NCBI GenBank assembly: GCA_900544375.1
Contig: UQUZ01000061.1
Location: 1 to 8,937 of the forward strand
DNA from: an uncultured Oscillospiraceae bacterium
GTDB lineage: Bacteria > Bacillota > Clostridia > Oscillospirales > Acutalibacteraceae
DNA: 8,937 nt
Reading direction: 5' to 3'
The notes under the pieces are model-generated. The model worked only from the letters and a program-made list of their open reading frames with translations, was not told the origin of the DNA and ran no database searches. Positions 1-6,716 of the stretch are shown here, in pieces. Positions within the stretch are counted from its first letter, which is position 1. Each line of letters begins with the position of its first letter. The translations under genes were made by a program, and so were the position numbers.

Positions 1-3
1 CGG

Positions 4-33
4 AAAAGCGGCGGAAGATACTCCGCCGCTTTT
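4..33. terminator. Bidirectional rho-independent terminator
   Basis: A perfect 12-bp inverted repeat, AAAAGCGGCGGA (4-15) and TCCGCCGCTTTT (22-33), encloses a 6-nt loop. The GC-rich core is flanked by an A-run on one side and a T-run on the other, so it can terminate in both directions. On the minus strand it lies about 90 nt past the stop of the FAD/Rieske gene. On the plus strand it would end a gene lying just left of the window, implying a convergent gene boundary. That gene is not visible. Confidence 0.8.
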
Positions 34-121
34 CACGTTCAGCCAAACTTTTTCATCCCTATTTGATTGTTTGAATCCCGCTCGCCCGAATCGAAACACC
101 ACCCGACTTTCCGTTAATTTC

Positions 122-1576
122 TCATTGCTTTTTCTCCTTCTGAAATCCGATCTCCGTCTGTGCGGGATCATTGAGCAATTTCCCCGTGTAATCAAACCTT
201 GACCCGTGGCACGGGCAATCCCATGACAATTCCGCCGGGTTCCATTCAAGCCTGCACCCGAGATGCGGGCAGCGCACGGTGACACAATACGCGCCGCCGT
301 CCGGCGTTTTATATACGCCCACCTTCTCCCCTTCTACCTTGACGACCGCAGCTGTGCCGTTCGGGATTGCAAAAAGAGTCTCCCGTGGGATTTCAAGCTT
401 TTCCTTTGCAATGCTGTAAACCGTCTGCGCGCCGTCGATCAGCAGCTTTGGCGTGCTGACGAAAGGATGGAACCGTTGTGGGGAAAAAACGGGCGCGTCC
501 CCGTTCTCCCGCCCGCAGATAAAGTCCGTCAGAATTTCCGCGGCAGCCATGGAGGAGGTCATCCCCCATTTCTGAAAGCCGGTTGCTACATAAACCCCCG
601 GCCATTTTTCACTGAGCAGGCCAATATAAGGGATTTGATCATGCGGCATGCAGTCCTGCGCCGCCCAACGGTATACGGCCTTGCAGGCTGGATAAAACAC
701 CTTTGCACTCTGCATCAGCTGCTCAAAATTGCCGCCCTCTCTATTTTTGCCCGTGCGTGTTCCCGCCCCGCCAAAGAGTAAGAGGCCCTCCGCGTCGCGG
801 AAGGAGAGGCTGTTTTTCTCCTCGCCAATATACATCCCGCCGACAGGCGCGGCGTTTTCAAGCGCCAGCACGTAGGAGCGCTCCTGATGCATGCGAAAGA
901 AGAAAAAACCGGGTACGTTGACGATTGGGAAATGCGTTGCGAGCACCACCGCCTTTGCGTGGATCACACCACCGGGAGTGAGCACCTCTCCCGGGCCGAT
1001 TGCCGTGGCCATGGTGTGCTCGTAAATTTCCATATCTTGAACAAGTGCAGCGAGAAATTGGAGCGGATGGAACTGCGCCTGCTTTGCAAACCGCACGGCA
1101 TTGGTCACCGGAAACGGCAGGTCCGTTTTGACCACCAGCGAGGCGGGAATGCCCAGAGACTGCGCGGCAGCAGCCTCCCGCTGCGTTTTTGTCCCGCCCG
1201 ACGTGCTGTAAACATAGGCGTCCATTTCCTGCATGGCACACTGAGCGCCAATCTCCGCTGCCATCTCCCAGAAGCGGTCAATTGCCCGTTGGTTTGCATG
1301 GGCGTATTGCCGCGCGCGCTCATGGCCAAAACGGCGGATGAGTTTATCATAAATAAGACCGTGCTGCGAAGTGATCTTCGCCGTTGTGCCCGCTGTTACG
1401 CCGGATGCGATGCTTTCCCGCTCGATCACCGCCGTATCCAACCCGGCCTGCCGGAGACGTGCCGCTGTCAAAAGGCCTGCCATTCCACCGCCAACCACAA
1501 CGGCATCCTTTTTTAAATCTCCCACAAGGGTTGGAAAATGAGGCATTTCACTTGTCGCTTGCCAAATCGAATCCAT
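122..1576 (-). CDS. FAD-dependent oxidoreductase (DAO family) with C-terminal Rieske [2Fe-2S] domain, YhfW-like
   Basis: Two-domain cytoplasmic redox protein of 484 residues. The N-terminal part is a D-amino-acid-oxidase-type FAD fold. Its dinucleotide-binding motif VVVGGGMAGL lies at about residues 26-35, followed by an acidic strand end (VIERE). The sequence GVYVATGFQKWGMTSS near 328-342 matches the C-terminal FAD-contact region of the family. The last 75 residues are a Rieske domain with CPHLGC (C436, H438) and CPCHGSRF (C454, H457), the Cys-x-His and Cys-x2-His cluster ligands. Domain order and length match Bacillus YhfW and relatives, whose substrate is unknown to me, so I assign none. 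The open frame extends upstream to a TTG at 1600, but ATG 1576 is preferred: it begins MDSIWQ, typical of the family, with a modest AGG about 9 nt upstream. The gene follows the terminator of the DUF6056 gene, so it probably has its own promoter; I see no convincing one. Confidence 0.88.
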   Translation of the reverse strand: MDSIWQATSEMPHFPTLVGDLKKDAVVVGGGMAGLLTAARLRQAGLDTAVIERESIASGVTAGTTAKITSQHGLIYDKLIRRFGHERARQYAHANQRAIDRFWEMAAEIGAQCAMQEMDAYVYSTSGGTKTQREAAAAQSLGIPASLVVKTDLPFPVTNAVRFAKQAQFHPLQFLAALVQDMEIYEHTMATAIGPGEVLTPGGVIHAKAVVLATHFPIVNVPGFFFFRMHQERSYVLALENAAPVGGMYIGEEKNSLSFRDAEGLLLFGGAGTRTGKNREGGNFEQLMQSAKVFYPACKAVYRWAAQDCMPHDQIPYIGLLSEKWPGVYVATGFQKWGMTSSMAAAEILTDFICGRENGDAPVFSPQRFHPFVSTPKLLIDGAQTVYSIAKEKLEIPRETLFAIPNGTAAVVKVEGEKVGVYKTPDGGAYCVTVRCPHLGCRLEWNPAELSWDCPCHGSRFDYTGKLLNDPAQTEIGFQKEKKQ

Positions 1577-1643
1577 TCCTATCAGCCTGCCTTTTTTCAA
1601 TCGTTAGCAGGATATAGTATGCTCTGACGGAGAGAAATCATCC

Positions 1644-1685
1644 AAAAAAGCCCCATATGCCGCAGAATTCCCGCAGCACATGGGG
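1644..1685 (-). terminator. Rho-independent terminator of the DUF6056 gene
   Basis: On the minus strand, CCCCATGTGCTGC (1685-1673) pairs with GCGGCATATGGGG (1663-1651) in a 13-bp stem that includes two G-U pairs. The loop is 9 nt and a run of six T follows (1649-1644). It starts 15 nt after the stop codon of the gene ending at 1701. It separates that transcript from the FAD/Rieske gene downstream. Confidence 0.88.
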
Positions 1686-1700
1686 TTTACTCTCAATTTT

Positions 1701-3143
1701 TTATGGATTTTTCAACGTAATGGAATGCAGGCCATAATACCGCGCCTTTGAGGTGTTGGCCCAATGCTGCGGATTTGGCTCCACATCGGCCAGGCCATAG
1801 TATGGGGAATACATATTCTTTTTCACTCGGACGTCTCTGAGCGCCACATCAAAGCGCCCCGCGGCCTTCTCCTGCTCAATATAGGCCTCTCGCTCCTGAA
1901 TCTGCCGGTATGCTTGCGCATTATCCAAATACGTTTCGCCATACATCACGGCCGCGCCCACCATGCAGCTCACAAAAACAAGCGTTTGGATCACCCGCGG
2001 CGCTGTTTGATCCAGGCGAATTCCGGCGTACAGCGTCCCTGTAGCGACAATTGCGCATGCAACCGATCCAAATGTCGCCCGGGCTGGAAAATACGGCACA
2101 AACAGCATAGCATAAACCCCTGCCAGCGCGCCAAGCAGATAGATCCCGCTGAGCAGCATCCTCTGGCGCTTTTCCCGCTTGCCCTCCGGGCCAAAGAAAT
2201 GCAGCAGGGCAAGGCACACAGCATAAAGGGCAAACACGGGGAGCAGGTAATAAAAAAGCTTGCGGTTGCAAACGGTAATGCCATTCCAAAGCCTCTGGAA
2301 CGCCGTGACAGGCACGCCAAGGTTATTTTCGAGGCGCACATGGTTGCCCGGCGCGGCAATCATCACAGCAAAGCCCACGGCGGCGCCCGCCAGCATGCCA
2401 ACCGCCCACCGGGGGATTCGCCCCTTGTTGGCCCGGTTATAAAGCAAAAACAGCCCCACGATCACGAGAAAAGCCGCGCCGGAGTTTTCATTGGTCCAGC
2501 CGGCGATCACCCCAGCCGGGATAGAAAGCAGCAGCCACCACCAGCTGCCGGCCGCCGGCCGGGCCGCCTGCACATGCAGCCTCAACGGCAGCAATGCGGC
2601 CAACCGCAGGATCGAGCCCCACATATAATTTGCGCTCCCGTCTACCCACAGCATGGTCTGCCCATATACCGGGATAAAAAACCACACCATGAGATGCACG
2701 CCGAAATATAACGCCGGGCTATGCCGCCCCGTGCCCTTGCAGTGCCAGTAGATCAGCCCTGTGAAGAGAAGATACCCCACCGTATTGACCACATTGAACA
2801 CAGGCTTCCCCCACAATAGGAACAGCTGCGTCAAGGAATGTAAAATCAGCCGCCCATTCATTGTGTGATAATGGGCGCGCATGGATTCAATGATATCAAA
2901 GATATGCTCCACCCGTTGATTTGCCGTGCCAAAGATAAAGCGATAGTTATAATCATCGGCAATCAGCGCCGTTTGCAAGTTAAATGCATAAAAAAAGGCC
3001 GCGCAGACAGCGGCAATCACAACAAAAATAGTAATCCGAAGCCAGCGCCTCGCCTCATATGTAAACCGCATGCGATGCATAAAGCCCTGCGGCTCACACC
3101 GCTGCGCAGCGGCTGCGGCTGGTATCCGCTCCTTTACCTGCAT
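1701..3143 (-). CDS. Polytopic membrane protein, DUF6056 family
   Basis: Integral membrane protein of about 480 residues with roughly ten or more hydrophobic segments (first at about residues 36-54). Features typical of DUF6056 proteins are ADDYNY just after the first helix (about 62-67), NGR (96-98), GSANYMWG (169-176), TNENSG (217-222), APGNHVRL (264-271), and a soluble C-terminal tail from about residue 408. The acidic DD after the first helix is reminiscent of GT-C glycosyltransferases, which suggests, without proving, a role in polyprenyl-phosphate-sugar transfer at the membrane. The open frame extends to a TTG at 3215, but that codon lies within the -35 box of the gene's own promoter. 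ATG 3143 is chosen; it has GGAAGGAG with a rather long 13-nt spacing. ATG 3080 or 3071, just before the first helix, is a fallback. A strong terminator follows the stop, so the gene looks monocistronic. Confidence 0.82.
   Translation of the reverse strand: MQVKERIPAAAAAQRCEPQGFMHRMRFTYEARRWLRITIFVVIAAVCAAFFYAFNLQTALIADDYNYRFIFGTANQRVEHIFDIIESMRAHYHTMNGRLILHSLTQLFLLWGKPVFNVVNTVGYLLFTGLIYWHCKGTGRHSPALYFGVHLMVWFFIPVYGQTMLWVDGSANYMWGSILRLAALLPLRLHVQAARPAAGSWWWLLLSIPAGVIAGWTNENSGAAFLVIVGLFLLYNRANKGRIPRWAVGMLAGAAVGFAVMIAAPGNHVRLENNLGVPVTAFQRLWNGITVCNRKLFYYLLPVFALYAVCLALLHFFGPEGKREKRQRMLLSGIYLLGALAGVYAMLFVPYFPARATFGSVACAIVATGTLYAGIRLDQTAPRVIQTLVFVSCMVGAAVMYGETYLDNAQAYRQIQEREAYIEQEKAAGRFDVALRDVRVKKNMYSPYYGLADVEPNPQHWANTSKARYYGLHSITLKNP
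3099..3112. repeat. 14-bp perfect palindrome at the start of the DUF6056 gene
   Basis: CCGCTGCGCAGCGG is a perfect palindrome about 30 nt inside the chosen start (3143) of the DUF6056 gene. If translation actually begins at 3080 it would instead lie in the 5' leader. It may be only a product of alanine-rich, GC-rich coding sequence (PAAAAAQR). Confidence 0.4.
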
Positions 3144-3186
3144 AAATGCCGGCACACTCCTTCCCTCTCCAATACGGGATGTTCCT

Positions 3187-3215
3187 ATTTTACCCAAGCG
3201 GCCTACAAAAGTCAA
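3187..3215 (-). promoter_or_regulatory. Sigma-A promoter of the DUF6056 gene
   Basis: On the minus strand, TTGACT (3215-3210) and TAAAAT (3192-3187) are separated by exactly 17 nt, one base from consensus in each hexamer. The predicted start is near 3180, giving a leader of about 37 nt to ATG 3143. It lies directly behind the hydrogenase gene, making DUF6056 expression independent of it. It also shows that the longer reading frame starting at 3215 cannot be the real protein. Confidence 0.82.
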
Positions 3216-3240
3216 CGTTTTTTACGGAACGTGAAAAACG
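3216..3240. repeat. Inverted repeat between the hydrogenase stop and the DUF6056 -35 box
   Basis: CGTTTTTTACG (3216-3226) and CGTGAAAAACG (3230-3240) are inverted with one mismatch and a 3-nt loop. The element begins 12 nt after the hydrogenase stop and abuts the -35 hexamer (3210-3215). It could be a weak 3' hairpin for the hydrogenase mRNA or an operator for the DUF6056 promoter. It lacks the GC-rich stem and following U-run of a standard terminator. Confidence 0.5.
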
Positions 3241-3252
3241 CCCACGCAGCCT

Positions 3253-4509
3253 CTAAAACTGCCTACGAAACATGGTATCCTCCTGCGTCAGGCTTTCCAC
3301 GCTTTCGTAGCCCAGGCGGTGCAGGAGTTCCATCACATAGGGATTATCAACCGGCGTGCGCACAGGCGCTGCCTCGCCATAATGCGCCACGTGGAGCGCG
3401 CCCTCCCCCCGCGGAATCAGCCGTTTGGGGCCGCCTACGCAGCCGCCCACACAGCCCATGCCTTCCAAAAAATTGCCTTGAATATCCCCCTGCATCAATT
3501 CATTGAGCATCTGTTTGCAGGCGGGCACGCCATCCGCCTGACGGGCTCTCAGTGGAATATGCCTGCCGGGGCGCAGCCGTTCGAGCGTGGTCTTGACCGC
3601 TTCACTCACGCCGCCAGTGTGTGCATAGATACGCCCTGCGCGGGAGGAATGATCGCGTAAATCCTCTTTCATATTTTCCGGATCAACGCCGGCAAAATCA
3701 AACACATCCTGTATTTCCTGGAAGGTGAGCACAAAATCAACCGCGTCTGCGATATCGGCCTCCCGCGCCTCCGCCTTTTTTGCAACACATGGGCCGATAA
3801 AAACCGTGACGGCGCCGGGGACAAGCTGCTTCACCGCGCGTCCACAGGCGATCATTGGGGAGACGGATGCCGGGATATGCGGCGTGAGGCTCCCATATAC
3901 CTTGCGGATCATGGCAATCCAGATCGGGCAGCAGCAGCTCGTCAGGAGGAAATCCTCCTCCGAACGCACCAACTCGTCAAAATCAAGCGCCTCCTTCAGC
4001 GTGAGGATATCAGCAAACAGCGCCACCTCCACCATGCCCGCGAAGCCCAGCGCCTTAAATGCAGAACGCAGCCTGCCCGGCGTGACCCGCTCGCTGAACT
4101 GGCTGACGAAGGCAGGAGCAATGAGCGCGTAGACCGGCGCATCCTGCTTGGCAACAACGTCCAGCACGGGCAGAATATCCTTGCTCTGCGTGAGCTTCTG
4201 CGCTTTGCAGGCGTCTACGCACAGGCCGCACCCTGTGCAGGCCTGCTGGTCGATTTCAATATTGCCATTTTCATCTCGGCGGATGGCATGAAACGGGCAA
4301 GCGCCCTGGCAGGCGGATTCCCCCTCCCCGCAGTCGCAGGGGGCGAGCCGCCAGATCGGGGCGTAGCGCTTTGGGTTAAGCAGGCAGTCAAGCTGGTGCG
4401 GGTCAAAATCAAGCTTTTCCACCTCGCGCAGCGCCGCCTCATGCCCGCCCGCAAGCGCGCCGCGCGCAAGCTTTTCATAAAGGGCATAGAAGGTTTCCAT
4501 AACAATCAT
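3253..4509 (-). CDS. [FeFe] hydrogenase, group-B-like, with two N-terminal [4Fe-4S] sites
   Basis: Iron-only hydrogenase of 418 residues, expected to interconvert protons, electrons and H2 in the cytoplasm. The N-terminal ferredoxin-like part has one unusual cysteine set (C58, C60, C67, C71-Pro) and one regular set, CTGCGLC-x3-C (C91, C94, C97, C101). The H-cluster domain shows all three signatures: L1 TSCCCPIW (190-197), L2 GPCVAKKAE (239-247) and L3 EGMGCVGGCVGGP (349-361). Expected ligands are one L1 cysteine, C241, C353 and C357. The extra L1 cysteine and the MGC/GGP form of L3 differ from group A enzymes (TSCCP, MACxxGC) and resemble, from memory, the poorly characterised group B. No PAS or kinase domain is fused. 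The start is uncertain: ATG 4509 is 3 nt from AAAGGA, and ATG 4500 is 12 nt from it. No good promoter or terminator lies in the 142 bp separating it from the upstream membrane-protein gene, so it may be the fourth gene of the two-component operon. Confidence 0.92.
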   Translation of the reverse strand: MIVMETFYALYEKLARGALAGGHEAALREVEKLDFDPHQLDCLLNPKRYAPIWRLAPCDCGEGESACQGACPFHAIRRDENGNIEIDQQACTGCGLCVDACKAQKLTQSKDILPVLDVVAKQDAPVYALIAPAFVSQFSERVTPGRLRSAFKALGFAGMVEVALFADILTLKEALDFDELVRSEEDFLLTSCCCPIWIAMIRKVYGSLTPHIPASVSPMIACGRAVKQLVPGAVTVFIGPCVAKKAEAREADIADAVDFVLTFQEIQDVFDFAGVDPENMKEDLRDHSSRAGRIYAHTGGVSEAVKTTLERLRPGRHIPLRARQADGVPACKQMLNELMQGDIQGNFLEGMGCVGGCVGGPKRLIPRGEGALHVAHYGEAAPVRTPVDNPYVMELLHRLGYESVESLTQEDTMFRRQF

Positions 4510-4651
4510 TCATCCTTTCACGGAGGCCTTCCCCTATCCGGTTTCTCCTGCCGAACAGGATAAGCGCCGCAGGAAAACACCATTTTCCACACGATTCTCC
4601 ACTTTTCAAAACCGGCATGCAGCCTTTTGCGCTTAGTATGCGCCGCTTGCC

Positions 4652-4966
4652 TCATACGATTCGATTTTCCAGGAAAAACAGCAAAAGCGGAAAGATCACT
4701 GCCCCGACCCAGGCGATTACAACATCGTCCACCGGATAATCCGGCGCGCCCCGCCCCGTTCGCTTCTCCCGGCGTACGGCGGCCAGGCTTTTCACAAATG
4801 AGAATAAAAAAATGAAAAATGCCGGGAGCAGCAGGTAAACCGCATAGATGAACGGAACGCCAATATAACCGTACCAGGATGGCAACCTGCTCACGCCAAA
4901 GCCAAAAAAAGCGGCGATACAGAGCCAATAAACCCACCGCGCGCTCAGACGCAGATTGTAAAACAT
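4652..4966 (-). CDS. Small three-helix membrane protein of unknown function
   Basis: I do not recognise a family. The 104-residue product has three hydrophobic stretches (about 10-25, 34-58 and 82-99) separated by a basic cytoplasmic-type loop (VRREKRTGR, 64-72), and it ends shortly after the last helix. It has no signal-peptide cleavage site, no cysteine pair and no catalytic motif. It is very probably a real gene: AGGAGG ends 8 nt before the ATG, the gene starts 18 nt after the kinase stop, and the kinase's stop codon directly precedes that ribosome binding site. Third place in a regulator-kinase operon suggests an accessory or target protein of the two-component system. Another frame overlaps it on the same strand (4518-5006) but lacks comparable start signals. 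Confidence 0.75.
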   Translation of the reverse strand: MFYNLRLSARWVYWLCIAAFFGFGVSRLPSWYGYIGVPFIYAVYLLLPAFFIFLFSFVKSLAAVRREKRTGRGAPDYPVDDVVIAWVGAVIFPLLLFFLENRIV

Positions 4967-4984
4967 CTCTCGTTCCTCCTCCTT

Positions 4985-6682
4985 TCAGCTCGGCAAAGAA
5001 AACCAAAAATATACGCCGCCGCTCTTGTTATATACGCCATAACGCGCTCTGTGCTGATCTAGAACCGCTTTTACAATGGCAAGGCCCATGCCGCTGCCCC
5101 CGTTTTCACGGGTACGGGATTCTTCCGCTCGATAAAACGCGTCCCACAGATATGGCAGATCCCGTTCGGCAACCGGCGGTCCCTCATTGAATACCTCAAC
5201 CACAACGCGGCGCTTTTCTGAAAATGCCCGCAGCTTGACCGCTTTGCCGGGCGGCGCGTATTTCACCGCGTTGGAAATCAGGTTCCGCAAAACCAGGGCC
5301 ATCCCCTTTTCATCCGCCGTCACATAGAGGAATTCTGGAACCTCCAGATAAAGAGTGAGCTGCTTTTTTTCGATGCCGGGCTGGAAATCCGCAAGCTGCT
5401 CGCAGATGAGCGCGTCAATGGCAAAGCAAACGGGGCGCACCGGCAGATGCCGCGTGTCAATCCGGGAAAATGAGAGGATCTGCAGCACCATCGCATCCAT
5501 GCGCTCCGTCTCGCCGACGATCCCGGCGAGATAAGCCGGGTGCTTTTCCGGGGCAATCCCCTCCTGCATCAGCTCGCTGTAGCCCCGGATAACGCCCAGC
5601 GGCGTTTTCATCTCGTGGGCAAGCGCGTTCGTAAAATCCCGCTGGCGCTGGGAGGCGCGGCTCTGCGTTAGATAAACGGCCTGGAACTTGCGCGTGAGCA
5701 GCGCAATAAAAATGCAGAGATAAAAGAAAAACAGCACCGCGAGATAGACGCCGTAATCACTCAGCGCGTCATACAGCGGGTAATTCACCAGATTGACGGA
5801 AAGGTAAAGGGCGGGTCCTCCGTTCTCCGCCGGACGGACGCAGCTAAGCAGGCTGTATGCGTTTTTCACCGCATTATTGCTCCAGCTAAAGCCGTTCACC
5901 GCAAAATCCGTAAGCTTGCCCGTGCGATACTTCTGATCCTCTGACCGCGCCATCCGGGCAGCTTCCCGAAAGGCGCGCATGATGTGCCGCTGTTTACCGC
6001 CCGATTCGTTTTGCACCGCATAGGAATCCTGATTCCCCACAAATTCAAACCGCAGATCACCATTTAAAACGATTTGTTCTGCCTGCTCCAGCTGGTCCGG
6101 AAGAGAAAAGGCGATGGTTTTCGTATCCGCAACGTTTTCTTTCTTCAGCGTTTTCCAATTCATTTTATTCTGATACATTTTCCATACAATCTGGGTTGGA
6201 TAAACCACATTGCCCTTCCGATAACCCGTAACGGAAACAAGACGGCCTTGATGCAATGCCTGCGTCAAGGCAGCGCGTTCTTTCTCCGCCGCATCGTCGA
6301 GCGCCACATAAAGCTGGGCGTCCACCGTTGGAAAATTTGAATCCATAGACCAAAGGCTTAGGTAGTTTCCGCTTACCGCCCGGATGTGATCCACATCCTC
6401 CTCATATAGGATCAAGCTTAGAAATGTCCCTTCCTGCGCAAACTGCCGCACATATTCCTGCAACAGCTCAAGATCGTTCGGGCTATAGGCCTCCGCATCA
6501 TGCTGCTGGTAATATGTGGTTTGCGCCAGCCGATTAGCTATCAATACGCTGATTGACAGCGGGTCGGTTCCATACTCGTTGCTTCCCGCTTTGCCTACCA
6601 CCAGCATCGTGCCGGACGTGAAAAACAGCAGCAGCAGCACCAGCGCCGACCTGCGCGTTTCTCGCCAAAACTGCCGGTCCAT
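4985..6682 (-). CDS. Membrane sensor histidine kinase, VanS-like catalytic core
   Basis: Sensor kinase of 565 residues that should phosphorylate the response regulator encoded immediately upstream. It has a transmembrane helix at about 11-30, an extracytoplasmic region of about 280 residues (31-309), a second helix (310-329), a short linker, the dimerisation/phosphoacceptor domain with H356 in LAHEMKTPLG, and a HATPase domain. The HATPase shows an N box (N467, N471 in RNLISNAVKY), a G1 box with NEG in place of DxG (499-501), LWDAFYRAEESR, and a G2 box GGSGMGL (528-534). The NEG and FYRAEESR forms are usual in VanS-like Gram-positive kinases. No HAMP domain fits in the roughly 26 residues between helix 2 and H356. 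The sensor region matches nothing I know. Start: ATG 6682 lies 7 nt from AGGAGG, while the in-frame ATG at 6688 is only 1 nt from it. The stop overlaps the signals of the next gene, indicating tight coupling. Confidence 0.93.
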   Translation of the reverse strand: MDRQFWRETRRSALVLLLLFFTSGTMLVVGKAGSNEYGTDPLSISVLIANRLAQTTYYQQHDAEAYSPNDLELLQEYVRQFAQEGTFLSLILYEEDVDHIRAVSGNYLSLWSMDSNFPTVDAQLYVALDDAAEKERAALTQALHQGRLVSVTGYRKGNVVYPTQIVWKMYQNKMNWKTLKKENVADTKTIAFSLPDQLEQAEQIVLNGDLRFEFVGNQDSYAVQNESGGKQRHIMRAFREAARMARSEDQKYRTGKLTDFAVNGFSWSNNAVKNAYSLLSCVRPAENGGPALYLSVNLVNYPLYDALSDYGVYLAVLFFFYLCIFIALLTRKFQAVYLTQSRASQRQRDFTNALAHEMKTPLGVIRGYSELMQEGIAPEKHPAYLAGIVGETERMDAMVLQILSFSRIDTRHLPVRPVCFAIDALICEQLADFQPGIEKKQLTLYLEVPEFLYVTADEKGMALVLRNLISNAVKYAPPGKAVKLRAFSEKRRVVVEVFNEGPPVAERDLPYLWDAFYRAEESRTRENGGSGMGLAIVKAVLDQHRARYGVYNKSGGVYFWFSLPS

Positions 6683-6689
6683 ATGCATC

Positions 6690-6695
6690 CCTCCT
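6690..6695 (-). promoter_or_regulatory. Ribosome binding site deciding the kinase start
   Basis: A perfect AGGAGG on the minus strand lies 7 nt from ATG 6682 but 1 nt from ATG 6688. The start at 6682 is therefore preferred, making the protein two residues shorter than the longest frame. Confidence 0.8.
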
Positions 6696-6716
6696 TCGCA
6701 AAACAGCAGATGAGGC

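Noticed and set aside
263..1516. Plus-strand frames antisense to the FAD/Rieske gene
   Set aside because: Cys/Arg-rich translations without motifs; the minus strand carries intact FAD and Rieske signatures throughout.
1764..2711. Long plus-strand frame (about 315 codons) antisense to the DUF6056 gene
   Set aside because: Its product is rich in His, Gln, Arg and Pro with no domain, it lacks a good ribosome binding site, and the opposite strand encodes a coherent membrane protein. It is a shadow frame in GC-rich DNA.
3877..4563. 228-codon plus-strand frame antisense to the hydrogenase
   Set aside because: No start signals or motifs; the hydrogenase on the other strand has all three H-cluster signatures.
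4572..4588. Hairpin GGAAAA-N5-TTTTCC between the small membrane protein and the hydrogenase
   Set aside because: The stem is AT-rich and short and no T-run follows on the minus strand, so it is not a convincing terminator and does not break the proposed operon.
4518..5006. 162-codon minus-strand frame overlapping the small membrane protein
   Set aside because: It overlaps the kinase end and the 104-residue gene in another frame, lacks the AGGAGG-to-ATG arrangement seen for that gene, and its C-terminal half is not protein-like.
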